Shown: positions 24,090-32,790, counted from the stretch's first letter. The stretch is 38,234 nucleotides of DNA from JAWOGN01 sp046496815 (GCA_046496815.1 JAWOGN010000170.1:1-38234); one strand, 5' to 3'. Translations and numbers: made by a program. The notes: a model not told the origin generated them from the sequence alone.

Positions 24090-25058
24090 ATGCGAGAATA
24101 TCGCATCGCGGGCAAAGAACCTTTATGGCTGCTCATCGAAAAGGAGATTCAAAAATACACTGACGGAGATTTTTCCGAAGTAAACAACCTGGAAACCTCA
24201 CAAAAAATTGCCGAAGAACTGGATAAAACGGGCTATAATGTATCGAAAGACGGTGGTAACTGGTTGCAGTTAAAAGTGGCGGTAAAAGAACGTAAGCGCG
24301 TTGGTAGGCCGTTTATGCAGGATTTCAACCAGGCGGTTTCCGCGCTGAGCCTGGGTGACATTAAAGACTCCCGCGCCACCGCCGTGAAAATAATTGCTGA
24401 CCTGGGTAAAGATTGGCCCTCATTTTTAGCCACAGAACACAGAGCTGATGTGGATGAAATTGTTGGAAATAAAAAAATCGAGTTAATGATAGCAAGGGCC
24501 AAAGAACTCCCCGGTGAACAGGGAATACGCTACCTCATCTCCGAATCGTTTGAGCCTCAATTTATAATAAAGACCTTGGGTGTATCAGAAGAAGAATATA
24601 AAAAGGTAAAATCCAAAGTGGACGCAGAACTCGCCGAAAAAACCAGAGTTCAGAAGTTATTTGCCGCTGTAAAAGACGCTTCGGAAGAAGATAAGATTAA
24701 ACATCTCCTCAACAAAAACGCAGCAGAAGCGCTCATCGCGGAAATTGGCGGCATCAAGCAATCCGCAATTGATGCAGTGAAAAAGGCTATGGAAGAAGAG
24801 CTGGCAGAAAAAAAGAGAAAAGAAGAAGAACTGGCCGCCGAAAGAGCGGCTGAAGCAGCAGGCCCTGCTCTGGAAGATATTGATGCTGATGAAATGCTCG
24901 AATACATCGAAGGGATCCGGGAAATCCTGGGATTTTCTGATGTGGAAAAGGATATCCGAACCATGTGCGAACAGAGTTCTATTCCCAAGGCCCTGGTAGA
25001 CATTGCGATTTCTGATCCGGATAAACTGGACGAACTGGAGAAGGAAGCCGGGGGATAA
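24090..25058 (+). CDS. Unrecognised charged alpha-helical protein
   Basis: This 322-residue protein belongs to no family I know. The N-terminal 75 residues (REYRIAGKEPLWLLIEKEIQ to LKVAVKERKRVGRPF) look like a small folded domain. The middle is helical; residues 165-245 form a long Lys/Glu/Ala coiled coil (EEYKKVKSKVDAELAEKTR, EEELAEKKRKEEELAAERAA). The C-terminus is acidic (LEDIDADEMLEYIEGIREIL to DELEKEAGG). There is no signal peptide or membrane span, and only one cysteine is seen (MCEQSS). AAAGGAG sits before the ATG at a good distance. It is a single gene, convergent with the TVP38-like gene. The sequence reads as a cytoplasmic structural or regulatory protein; no activity can be named. 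Confidence 0.75.
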   Translation: MREYRIAGKEPLWLLIEKEIQKYTDGDFSEVNNLETSQKIAEELDKTGYNVSKDGGNWLQLKVAVKERKRVGRPFMQDFNQAVSALSLGDIKDSRATAVKIIADLGKDWPSFLATEHRADVDEIVGNKKIELMIARAKELPGEQGIRYLISESFEPQFIIKTLGVSEEEYKKVKSKVDAELAEKTRVQKLFAAVKDASEEDKIKHLLNKNAAEALIAEIGGIKQSAIDAVKKAMEEELAEKKRKEEELAAERAAEAAGPALEDIDADEMLEYIEGIREILGFSDVEKDIRTMCEQSSIPKALVDIAISDPDKLDELEKEAGG

Positions 25059-25139
25059 TCGGCGGCCGGCACAGGTGTGGTCCTTTTGTTCGTCACCTTT
25101 TTTAACCGAACCGACTTTTTTAGGTTCCCGGGGGCAGCC

Positions 25140-25865
25140 TTATGACTGAGATCCTTTATCCGGCGCATCCTTTCCCCTGATCTTTTTGATGATTTTCGGG
25201 ATAAAGAAAGAGAAGACAAAAAGGCCGATGGAGAAGAATACCTTGAAAGAGATCAGGTCTCCCCAGTTTCCCGAGGCCCATACCTCTTTTACGGTGCCGA
25301 TGAAAAACGTGAAGATGAAGGTTCCCACGATGATGCCCAGACCCGTGCCGAAGAAGTAATCCCGGAACCGCACCTTCGTGAGCCCCATGCCGAAATTCAT
25401 GGGGGTGAATGGAAAATAGACGAGGCGAAGGTAGAGCACGGTCGCAAAGCCATTGCGCGCAATGGCATCATCATATTTCTTCAACCGATCTCCGATGAGA
25501 GATGCGGCAAACTCCCTGCCGAGGGTCCGACCGATGATAAAGGCCCCGCTCGCGCCGAGCATGGCCCCGATCCACACATAGAGGAAGCCCCAATAGGGTC
25601 CGAAGATCGCCGCCCCAAGTCCCGTGAGCAGGGTGCCGGGTAGAAACAGGCACACGCCGACGGCATAGACGATCATGTAGGCAATGGGCGCCCACATGCC
25701 CGCGCTATCCATGAACCGCCCAAGCGCTTCGGCGGTGAGAAACTCCTTTGCCGGCGTAAACCTTACCCCATACACGGCCGCGATGATAAAGGCTACAAAG
25801 ACAAGCGCTTTGAGAACGGCGCGCTTCCGGCTTTTTGTCGTTGCTCCCGCACCTATTTCATCCAC
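25140..25865 (-). CDS. TVP38/TMEM64 (VTT domain) inner-membrane protein
   Basis: In this 241-residue protein a first span (LKALVFVAFIIAAVYGV) is followed by the VTT/SNARE-associated domain: AYMIVYAVGVCLFLPGTLLTGLGAAIFG, then GAMLGASGAFIIGRTLGREF, then YLRLVYFPFTPMNFGMGLTKV and GIIVGTFIFTFFIGTV, and a last span before a basic C-terminal tail. The motif [FY]xPFTPxN is diagnostic. DedA/TVP38 proteins are implicated in lipid transport; some neighbour selenium or mercury genes, but no role is fixed. The start is GTG 25865, seven bases after AGGAG. It converges with the orphan helical gene. Confidence 0.92.
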   Translation of the reverse strand: MDEIGAGATTKSRKRAVLKALVFVAFIIAAVYGVRFTPAKEFLTAEALGRFMDSAGMWAPIAYMIVYAVGVCLFLPGTLLTGLGAAIFGPYWGFLYVWIGAMLGASGAFIIGRTLGREFAASLIGDRLKKYDDAIARNGFATVLYLRLVYFPFTPMNFGMGLTKVRFRDYFFGTGLGIIVGTFIFTFFIGTVKEVWASGNWGDLISFKVFFSIGLFVFSFFIPKIIKKIRGKDAPDKGSQS

Positions 25866-26000
25866 CTTCTTTCTCCTCTCATCCTGAACTCAGGCGCTGA
25901 TGACACCCTTTCAAATAAACCGCGACGGCCCCCATTTCCGCTACTGGGGGTTTCAAAGCGTTGCATTGATACAAATATCTTCAGGAAATAACCGATAGGG

Positions 26001-26792
26001 CTAATCCCGCAAAGCCTCGTAAAGCCTTCGGCTGAAATTCAGGAGAGCACTGCTGTCACGGGATCGAGGTCTCGGCAAATCAACCCGGATCTCTTCCCGA
26101 ATCCTCCCCGGGTTCTTGCTCATGAGGAGAATCCGGTCCGCCAAAATGACGGCTTCATTGACGTCATGGGTAACAAAAAGAATCGTGTGGGCCAGTTCCT
26201 GCCAGAGCGTTAGGAGAAGGTTCTGCATTTCTTCGCGGCTTTGTGCGTCCAGAGAAGCAAAAGGCTCGTCCATGAGCAGCACTTCGGGCTTCAAGATCAG
26301 CACCCTGGCCAGGGCCACCCGTTGTTTCATGCCACCGGAGATCTCATGGGGAAGGTAATCCCCGAATTCTCTCAACCCGACCAACTCCAGGAATCGTTCC
26401 ACCTCTAATGTCCTTGATTTCTTGCTCTGATCTCGTCCTGTCAAACCAAAAGCGATATTCTCCCGCACGCTCAGCCAGGGGAACAAGGCATCTTCCTGAA
26501 AGATGACGCAGCGATCCGGACCCGGCGATTTAACCGGGGTTCCTTTAATCAAAACCTTTCCGGAACTGGGAGGCACGAAGCCGGCCAAGATTTTGAGCAG
26601 CGTCGATTTCCCGCACCCGCTTCTCCCGAGGATACAAATCAGCTCACCACTTTCAGCCAAAAAGGTGATCTCTTCCAGGACAGGGAGGAACCTGCCATCC
26701 ATCGGGAAAACCTTCTGAAGGCGCTCAATTTCGAGGATCTCGCCCTTTCCCTTCCGATCCGGCAGGGCGACGGCTTTTAGGTGTGAACTCAT
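26001..26792 (-). CDS. ABC importer ATP-binding subunit (nitrate/sulfonate/taurine type)
   Basis: This 263-residue protein has Walker A GRSGCGKST (56-64), Q-loop FQEDALFPW, signature ISGGMKQ (151-157), Walker B VLLMDEP (171-177), D-loop SLD and the switch histidine in FVTHDVNEAV. The sequence LFPWLSVRENIAFGL and the C-terminal RIREEIRVDLPRPRSR are characteristic of the SsuB/TauB/NrtD group. Its ATG overlaps the permease stop by four bases (ATGA), so the three genes 28554-26001 form one operon in the order binding protein, permease, ATPase. Confidence 0.93.
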   Translation of the reverse strand: MSSHLKAVALPDRKGKGEILEIERLQKVFPMDGRFLPVLEEITFLAESGELICILGRSGCGKSTLLKILAGFVPPSSGKVLIKGTPVKSPGPDRCVIFQEDALFPWLSVRENIAFGLTGRDQSKKSRTLEVERFLELVGLREFGDYLPHEISGGMKQRVALARVLILKPEVLLMDEPFASLDAQSREEMQNLLLTLWQELAHTILFVTHDVNEAVILADRILLMSKNPGRIREEIRVDLPRPRSRDSSALLNFSRRLYEALRD

Positions 26793-27598
26793 GCCGTCCT
26801 CCGGGCGCTCTTAAAGCAGAACTTCATACCGACCTGGAGCAATTGGTCGCTTATCCTGCCGATGACGGCGATGACAATGATCCCGACGACGATCATATCG
26901 ATGCGTCCCAGCATGCGGGCGTCCATGATGACCGCCCCCAGGCCGTTGGGAACCCCTGTCAGCTCTCCCAGGACGAGATAGGCCCAGGAGATCCCCAGAC
27001 CCAGCCGCAGCCCTGTCATCAAGTGCGACATGGTCCCCGGAAGCAGGATGGCAAAGGTACCGCGCAGTCTTCGAACTCCCATCATGGCACCGGCCTGGAG
27101 CCAGAGTGGGTTGACTTGCCTGGCTCCGGCGGCTGCGTTCAAGTAAACGGGAAAAAACGCGGCCAGGGCCACCAGAAAAACCGTTGTTCTTAGGCCGATC
27201 CCAAACCACACCATGGCCAGCGGCAACCAGGTGATGCCGGGTACGGCCCGAAGCGCATTCACCGTCGTGCTCATGAGCCTGTGGATGAGCGAGAGACGGC
27301 CTGAAAGGACCCCCAAAGGGAGACCTACGGCTACGGCGGCTGCAAACCCGCAGCCCACTCTGAACAGACTCGCCCCTGCGTCACTGAGAAAACGTCCCGC
27401 ATAAGGACCTTCCCCGGGTTGGCCCAAAACATAGGTATACCCGGTTCCTGCTATCTCCAGGGGGTGAGGGAGCAAATAGGTTGGTATCAGTCCGGTAACG
27501 CTGACCGCGGTCCATGCAAGGATGAAAAGTGCGGGAATGACGGCGGGAAGAATACGCCAGGCTCCTGAATGTTGCATCTTAGCGTGGCGTTCTCTCAT
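26789..27598 (-). CDS. ABC importer permease (SsuC/TauC type)
   Basis: This 269-residue protein has six predicted spans and the BPD_transp_1 EAA loop written as AAAGARQVNPLWLQAGAMMGVRRLRGTF. The preceding region STTVNALRAVPGITWLPLAMVWFG is the family hallmark, and GLGISWAYLVLGELTGVPNGLG is the last conserved region. It forms the channel for the solute delivered by the binding protein encoded upstream. The start overlaps the stop of the binding-protein gene (ATGA). Confidence 0.93.
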   Translation of the reverse strand: MRERHAKMQHSGAWRILPAVIPALFILAWTAVSVTGLIPTYLLPHPLEIAGTGYTYVLGQPGEGPYAGRFLSDAGASLFRVGCGFAAAVAVGLPLGVLSGRLSLIHRLMSTTVNALRAVPGITWLPLAMVWFGIGLRTTVFLVALAAFFPVYLNAAAGARQVNPLWLQAGAMMGVRRLRGTFAILLPGTMSHLMTGLRLGLGISWAYLVLGELTGVPNGLGAVIMDARMLGRIDMIVVGIIVIAVIGRISDQLLQVGMKFCFKSARRTA

Positions 27599-28554
27599 TC
27601 GCCCACCTTCCTGACAAAAGACAGGTCAAAAAGTTTGGTATAATCCGGTTGCTTCTGGATGACGCCGAGGGCCTGCATTCTCTCACCGAGGGCACGCGCC
27701 TTGCGGACGAAGTCCTCGTCCATTGTCCAGGCAAGCTCCATGTTGGGTGCGGCCTTCTCCAAAATGTGCAATGCCGTGCCGAAAGAAACGGCGCGCTTGA
27801 GCCACTCGTCCGGATGGGCTTGAAGATATTTTGTGGCTCGGGCATGGGCGTTCACCAGCACCTGGACCCGTTTTGGATTATTTTCGATCGTCTCCCGCTT
27901 GACGAGCATCCCGGCGTTGATGGCGCCGACGGATTCTTCGTAATATGGATAAGAGAGGATTTCCCCGTACCCCTGATCCACGGCAAGGGTGGGAAAAGGT
28001 TCTCCCGAAAGAAACGCGTCGATGCCTCTCCGTGCAAGGGCCATGCTCATGTCGAAGAAATCCACCCTCGTCAGATGCACGTCCTTGTCCGGCGAAAGCC
28101 CGTGACGCGTCAGGGTTTCCCTGAGGAGTATTTCGTGCATGGTACCCGGAACGTAGCCGATTTTCATGCCCTTCAGATCTTTTACCTCTTTGGCCGGACC
28201 GCCTTTCCTGACCACCAGAGCCGAACACTTGTTGCAGAGCGCCGCCACCACCACGACAGGTTGCCCGAGCGATGCGGAATGAATGGCATGGGCCAGGGTC
28301 GTCCCGCACATGTCAAGGCTGCCTGCGATCAGGGCGGTCTTCTGGTCCGCAGGATTGGTGAAAGAGAACACCGCCACCTTATTGTTTTGAGGAAAAAAAT
28401 TCTCGTAGAAAAAAGGTTGTATGGTTTGGGCGGTCTTCCAGGTCCCCACCTTGACCTCTGCTGCCTTTGAACCCGTGGGGATGAACATCAAAAACGCGAT
28501 CGCTCCGACTATCGCTCCGACCGTCGCTCCGAGAAACCTGCCAAGTAAAGACAT
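27595..28554 (-). CDS. ABC importer substrate-binding protein (NMT1/SsuA-like)
   Basis: From ATG 28554, set by AGGAGG eight bases upstream, the protein has 319 residues. The longer frame to 28635 adds an N-terminus that hides the signal peptide. The signal (MSLLGRFLGATVGAIVGAIA...GSKA, cleaved before AEVKVGTW) is followed by a type-2 binding fold: NNKVAVFSFTNPADQKTALIAGSLDMCGTTLAHAI, LKGMKIGYVPGTMHEILLRETL and RRGIDAFLSGEPFPTLAV. This group binds sulfonates, nitrate, taurine or pyrimidine precursors; the ligand is undetermined. No sulfonate-degrading gene is adjacent. Confidence 0.9.
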   Translation of the reverse strand: MSLLGRFLGATVGAIVGAIAFLMFIPTGSKAAEVKVGTWKTAQTIQPFFYENFFPQNNKVAVFSFTNPADQKTALIAGSLDMCGTTLAHAIHSASLGQPVVVVAALCNKCSALVVRKGGPAKEVKDLKGMKIGYVPGTMHEILLRETLTRHGLSPDKDVHLTRVDFFDMSMALARRGIDAFLSGEPFPTLAVDQGYGEILSYPYYEESVGAINAGMLVKRETIENNPKRVQVLVNAHARATKYLQAHPDEWLKRAVSFGTALHILEKAAPNMELAWTMDEDFVRKARALGERMQALGVIQKQPDYTKLFDLSFVRKVGE

Positions 28555-29131
28555 GCTTGCAACCTCCTTTTCCGACATTTTAGATAGTACCCGACCGAAA
28601 ACTGCTATTTTTCCCAATCTCTGCGTCAGACGCAAATTATAATCCTCGAAATACTCAATGTATTCCTGTGGTTATAATTTCCGCCTTCCTTGATCTTGGA
28701 AAAAATCTCTAGTTTTCGTTCAGACACTGGATAAATATTTCTGTCTTCAAAACCTTTGGTACCCTATAAAGGCGTTTTTATCAAACTCTGGTGGGCACCG
28801 TCATCCGAGCGATCTTGAACGGTATCAAAGGGTTTGTACCGGCTTCAAGAAATGATGAACTCCGTGAAACGAGGTCTGTGATTCAACCCCATTCTTACGA
28901 GCGTATGTTCGGTGTTTCGTGCGAGCATATCATACTCTCAACTTTTTTTCTATCGATCCGACACCCCTGCTTCCAAACCGCTCAGACGGGCGTCAAGCAG
29001 TCGGCAAAAAAAAGTTCATTTTCATGCAGGAGAAGATCCGGCAGAGGGGCGGCCTTCCGGGTGTTGCCGATCAGACTCAGATCTCGCAGGTCATCAAATA
29101 GATGCAAAGGATGGTAGTCCTTGACCGGGTC
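28555..29131. other. Gene-free stretch between SsuA-like gene and pilS
   Basis: It holds the 13-bp near-palindrome TGCGTCAGACGCA (28622-28634) and the nested inverted repeat described next. Between 29010 and 29100 a plus-strand frame reads MQEKIRQRGGLPGVADQTQISQVIK and stops; it may be a gene fragment, but no family is recognised. pilR, the usual partner of pilS, is not here. Confidence 0.4.
28635..28679. repeat. Nested inverted repeat (cruciform-like)
   Basis: Outer arms AATTATAA (28635-28642) and TTATAATT (28672-28679) enclose inner arms AATAC (28650-28654) and GTATT (28660-28664) around a five-base loop. There is no T-run, so it is not a typical terminator. It lies about 80 bases upstream of the SsuA-like start and could be an operator or a small dispersed repeat. 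Confidence 0.55.
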
Positions 29132-30829
29132 TTACCGCGCCGGGGAGATGGGGAGAATTATGTTGATTTCAGCACCTCCGTGCGGGTGATTGCTGCCGTA
29201 AACTTCCCCATGAAGCCCTTCCGTTATCCGCTTCACGATTGCCAGTCCTAGCCCGGAACCCTCTTCTTTGGTCGTGAAAAACGGGGTAAACACCTGTTTC
29301 AGAACACTAGCATCGAACCCATTGCCCGTGTCACGGACCGATATTTTTACTTGCTCATGACACGACTGAGAACCGTTTGAGCGAAGGTGCGTCGTCACAT
29401 AGAATGCACCGCCATCCGGCATGGCCTCGCAGGCATTCAGAAAAAGATTCCACAACACCTGCTTAATCTGCTCAGGATCCGATTCCAGGGAAATGGAATC
29501 ACAGAAATCAGTGAGTACTTTCATTTTTCCTGTCCAATGTTGACTATTCTTGAAGAGCTCCAAGGATTCTGAAATGAGGTGGTTGAGGTCGAACGCCCTG
29601 ATGTTTGCTCTTTTGGGTCTGGCAAATAGCAGAAAATTGTTCACCAGACGGTTCAGTCGACTGATCTCTCTCGATATGATATCCATCAGACGCCGGTTTA
29701 CATCATCTGCTTTCAATTCATCTCTCAACATCTGGATTGAACCGCTTATGGAAGCCATTGGATTTCTGATCTCGTGTGCGATTCCCGCAGCGAGTTCACC
29801 CACCATGGCAAGTCCCTCCACCTTTTTCATCTCCGCTTCTATCTGCATAATTTCTCTCATATCCTGGAACACCAGGATATTGCCTTTCTGCTCCACCCAG
29901 GAAAGCTGAAGGGGGGAGACAGAAAGACGTAGATGGATTTTTTCGCCGTCGGGTTTTAGAAAAGGAAGGTCGACAAACGGCGGCGGCCGCTTCACTGTTT
30001 TCGGCATTACGGTTTGAAGGCCCGGCAGATAGGGCTTCAGGGCGGGAAGTGCCTTGTCGATTTTGTGGCCCGTCGCCTCGGATGCCCGGATGCCGAACAT
30101 TTGCTCCGCAGCCGGGTTGAATAGGATGATGGTGTTTTCACCATCCAATGCGATGAGTCCCGATGTGATGCTGTTGATAATGGTTTCATTGAGGATTTCC
30201 AACTTATCAATATCCACTTGTTTGGCTTTCAATTCATCACGGCTGGTTCTTGCCTGTTCGGACAGGTAGCTGCTGAGATAAGCCACCAAATAAAATCCCG
30301 TGATATTCACCAAAATCAGGAAAAAGATGTAAGCGCTGTGGTGTTGCATCGTATAGGCTTCCGGCAGCCCAAATGGATGAATCACACCATAGTAGTGGAG
30401 ATCCAGCAAAAGCCCGTAAAGGATACTGCTGCAGGAAGCAATGATCATTCCTCCTCTCCGATACACGATAATGCTTCCGGTAATGATGACCAGAATGTAA
30501 AGAAAAGAAAAGATGCTCTCAATGCCTCCGGTCGAGTAAATAATCGCCGTGACAAAAAGCGTGTCGGTCAAGAGCTGCACATAGGCGAACCAGAGCAGTT
30601 TCTTGGAATACTTAAAGAAAACGGCATAGATAAACGTGAGGAAGTAAACGGCAGCGATCAGCAGATAGTGGGATGTTTGTATATAGCCGAAATAGGTCTG
30701 TGTTTCCTTTATCTGAATGAATATGGAAGCGCCGAGGAGGAGAGAAACAAAAATGACCCTCAGGAGCATCAAGGCTTGAAGGCGACCCTTGAGCTCCGAG
30801 TGGGGAATTTGCAATTTGGGTTTGACCAT
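29132..30829 (-). CDS. pilS: PilS-like membrane sensor histidine kinase
   Basis: From ATG 30829 it has 565 residues; a longer frame overlaps the end of pilC and is rejected. Six hydrophobic spans lie between about residues 20 and 190, as in PilS. A PAS domain (about 210-325) and HisKA domain with H-box AGIAHEIRNPMASISGS (His352) follow, then N-box NLFLNACEAMPDGG, DTGNGF and SGLGLAIVKRI of the ATPase domain. In the classical system PilS phosphorylates PilR to switch on pilA through sigma-54. It starts ten bases after the pilC stop and so shares its promoter and riboswitch. No pilR follows within the window. Confidence 0.88.
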   Translation of the reverse strand: MVKPKLQIPHSELKGRLQALMLLRVIFVSLLLGASIFIQIKETQTYFGYIQTSHYLLIAAVYFLTFIYAVFFKYSKKLLWFAYVQLLTDTLFVTAIIYSTGGIESIFSFLYILVIITGSIIVYRRGGMIIASCSSILYGLLLDLHYYGVIHPFGLPEAYTMQHHSAYIFFLILVNITGFYLVAYLSSYLSEQARTSRDELKAKQVDIDKLEILNETIINSITSGLIALDGENTIILFNPAAEQMFGIRASEATGHKIDKALPALKPYLPGLQTVMPKTVKRPPPFVDLPFLKPDGEKIHLRLSVSPLQLSWVEQKGNILVFQDMREIMQIEAEMKKVEGLAMVGELAAGIAHEIRNPMASISGSIQMLRDELKADDVNRRLMDIISREISRLNRLVNNFLLFARPKRANIRAFDLNHLISESLELFKNSQHWTGKMKVLTDFCDSISLESDPEQIKQVLWNLFLNACEAMPDGGAFYVTTHLRSNGSQSCHEQVKISVRDTGNGFDASVLKQVFTPFFTTKEEGSGLGLAIVKRITEGLHGEVYGSNHPHGGAEINIILPISPAR

Positions 30830-30839
30830 GTTGACGGGC

Positions 30840-32051
30840 TTAGCCACCCATCGCTGCAGCCATCTGGAAGATGGGCAAGTACATCGCGACGACCAGTCCA
30901 CCGATGGATCCACCGAGGAACAGCATCAGGAGTGGCTCTAACATAGAAGTAAGGGTTTCGACGGCGGCGTCCACCTCATCATCATAAAAGTCGGCGATTT
31001 TGTTGAGCATCGCATCAAGGGCGCCGGTCGCCTCGCCCACGGAGATCATCTGTACCACCATGCGGGGAAATATGTCGGTTTCCGAGAGCGGCTCAGCGAT
31101 GGTCTGTCCTTCCGCGATGCTGGAACGGACGTCAATGATCACTTCTTCAAGGATCACGTTTCCTGCGGTTCTGGCAACAATTTCCAGTGCATCGAGAATT
31201 GGGACCCCGCTGCTGATCATGGTTCCCAGGGTTCGCGTAAATCTGGCGACAGCCACTTTCTTGAGCAAATCACCGAAGATGGGAAGTTTCAGGACCAGAG
31301 AATCCGTCTGTCTTCTGCCTGAGGTTGTGCTCCTGTATTTCTTAAAAGCAAAAATAAAGAGGATGAGCGCGCCAATCAAGTAATGAATGTTCCCTTTGAC
31401 AAACTCACTCATGTCCACAACTAACTGCGTTGGGGCCGGAAGCGCCGATCCGAAGCTTTCAAACATTTCCTGGAAAACCGGAATTACAAAAATCAGAATC
31501 ACGGTAATGACCAGAATCGCAATCGCCACCACGATGATCGGATACGTCATGGCACTTTTGATTCTGGCCTTCAGCTTCTCCGCTTTTTCTATGTAAGCGG
31601 CCAGACGCTGTAAAATGGTATCAAGTATGCCTCCGACCTCTCCGGCTGCGACGAGATTCGAAAACAGCGCGTCAAATACTTTGGGGTGCTTTTTCAGCGC
31701 TTCAGCCAGGCTGGAACCGCCTTCAACATCTTTGGTGACCTTTTTAAGAATAGTTTGGAATGTCTTGTTTTCCGTTTGTTCGGAAAGGATAGTTAACCCC
31801 TGAACCAGGGGGAGTCCTGCGTCGATCATGGTGGAGAACTGTCGCGTGAAGACGACGATATCTTTCGCAGTGATCTTGGGTTGTAGGAACGCAACATTTG
31901 CAAATAAATCTTTTGGCTTCACTTTGAGCTTTCTGACGCTCAGGCTTCGTCTTTTCAGCTGAATCTGGGCGATTTTTTCGTCGGCGGCTTCCAGTTCACC
32001 TTTGAGGATTTTGCCCTTCCTTGTTTCCGCAACCCATTTATAAACCGGCAT
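30840..32051 (-). CDS. pilC: Type IV pilus inner-membrane platform protein PilC
   Basis: This 403-residue protein starts MPVYKWVAET with GGGAGG six bases before the ATG; a longer frame to 32072 covers the ribosome site and is rejected. Two T2SSF domains are seen: FTRQFSTMIDAGLPLVQGL (about 69-87) with YIEKAEKLKARIKSAMTYP, and FTRTLGTMISSGVPILDALE (about 270) with DFYDDEVDAAVETLTSMLEP. Three or so spans follow the usual PilC pattern, ending GGLVVAMYLPIFQMAAAMGG. PilC joins the pilus assembly ATPases to the growing pilin helix. It is the first gene after a c-di-GMP riboswitch, so pilus assembly here should answer to that second messenger. Confidence 0.95.
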   Translation of the reverse strand: MPVYKWVAETRKGKILKGELEAADEKIAQIQLKRRSLSVRKLKVKPKDLFANVAFLQPKITAKDIVVFTRQFSTMIDAGLPLVQGLTILSEQTENKTFQTILKKVTKDVEGGSSLAEALKKHPKVFDALFSNLVAAGEVGGILDTILQRLAAYIEKAEKLKARIKSAMTYPIIVVAIAILVITVILIFVIPVFQEMFESFGSALPAPTQLVVDMSEFVKGNIHYLIGALILFIFAFKKYRSTTSGRRQTDSLVLKLPIFGDLLKKVAVARFTRTLGTMISSGVPILDALEIVARTAGNVILEEVIIDVRSSIAEGQTIAEPLSETDIFPRMVVQMISVGEATGALDAMLNKIADFYDDEVDAAVETLTSMLEPLLMLFLGGSIGGLVVAMYLPIFQMAAAMGG

Positions 32052-32212
32052 TATCGTCCTCCCTAGAGCCAATTATTGAAAAAAACCCCATCGTGTCTGT
32101 CAAGAGCCCGGCCGAAAACGTTGGGATGATTGATTTTCCACTGAGGGGATTTTTAATTATTCGATCTTCGAGTTGTATTATCGGCAAATTTCTCAAAATA
32201 CTTTAGCTTTCG

Positions 32213-32252
32213 GAAAAATAAAAGCCTTTGAGCACGGTTGCCAAAAGGCTTT
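32213..32252 (-). terminator. Intrinsic terminator, expression platform of the riboswitch
   Basis: On the minus strand AAAGCCTTT (32252-32244) pairs with AAAGGCTTT (32229-32221), followed by TTTTATTTTT (32222-32213). It lies just after the aptamer and before pilC, so ligand binding can decide between termination and read-through. Confidence 0.8.
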
Positions 32253-32255
32253 ATT

Positions 32256-32350
32256 GAAGACAGCCATCGGTAACCCGGCGATCATGGCCTTTCGGCTGTA
32301 GACCCGTAGCTTTGCGTCACCGCCTTTCGGCGATTTTGCCTTTTCTGCAA
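32256..32350 (-). ncRNA. Cyclic di-GMP-I riboswitch (GEMM) controlling pilC-pilS
   Basis: Minus strand shows the GEMM consensus in order: AGGCAAAA, stem ATCGCC-GAAA-GGCGGT with the GNRA tetraloop, GACGCAAAGC, the tetraloop-receptor side (CUACGGGUCUA, then a GCCGAAAGGC hairpin), and CGGGTTACCGATGGCTG at the 3' end. The base equivalent to G20 of the Vibrio Vc2 aptamer is G (the first G of AGGCAAAA), which predicts c-di-GMP rather than cGAMP as ligand; this reading depends on a hand alignment. A promoter lies just upstream and an intrinsic terminator just downstream, then pilC. Confidence 0.93.
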
Positions 32351-32368
32351 GTAATCGATTTTAGGTTA

Positions 32369-32397
32369 ACTATACGATAAATCAGCTGATCTGTCAA
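32369..32397 (-). promoter_or_regulatory. Strong sigma-70 promoter for the riboswitch-pilC-pilS transcript
   Basis: TTGACA (32397-32392), exactly 17 bases, TATAGT (32374-32369). The spacer holds the perfect palindrome ATCAGCTGAT (32381-32390), a possible operator. The start of transcription is expected near 32362, some 10-15 bases before the aptamer. Confidence 0.8.
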
Positions 32398-32613
32398 CTA
32401 CTTCTTTATAAATTAAGCAAAATTAAATAATCCGGTAGCATTTAAAAATGTTTGGATGATGGTGAAAGAGAATTTGAAGCGCATTTTTTTAAACCCTTGT
32501 TAAACCTTTAGCGTTGAAGGATTCACGATATATGGTCGAGAAAAAAGCGTGCAGGTCATGTAAAAGCCGATGAATGTGTTTTGTGCAATTGAGCGATTTT
32601 TCACATATTATTC
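32398..32613. other. AT-rich divergent intergenic region
   Basis: Nothing is recognised between the pilC promoter and the promoter of the biotin carrier gene; the stretch is AT-rich with no convincing frame. Confidence 0.4.
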
Positions 32614-32642
32614 TTGACAAGGAAGATGCGTTGAATCATAAA
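32614..32642 (+). promoter_or_regulatory. Candidate sigma-70 promoter for the biotin carrier/carboxyltransferase genes
   Basis: TTGACA at 32614-32619, 17-base spacer, CATAAA at 32637-32642. A 61-codon frame starting at 32642 (MIALKNGVETPAKWN) begins inside the -10 and overlaps the carrier gene; it has no ribosome site and is not called. Confidence 0.5.
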
Positions 32643-32790
32643 TGATTGCGTTAAAAAATGGTGTTGAGACGCCCGCGAAATGGAATCCCACGGAGATGAA
32701 GTTTCCGGATTTCGAAGCATACGTGGGCGCTCATAAATCGGCTGGAGCTGAAGGCTCCGATTTAGAAAACATGCAGAGGAGGTATGGAAA

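Noticed and set aside
32256..32350. cGAMP (GEMM-Ib) specificity for the riboswitch, as found in Geobacter relatives
   Set aside because: The selecting position reads G in my alignment, not A, so c-di-GMP is preferred; the alignment was made by eye.
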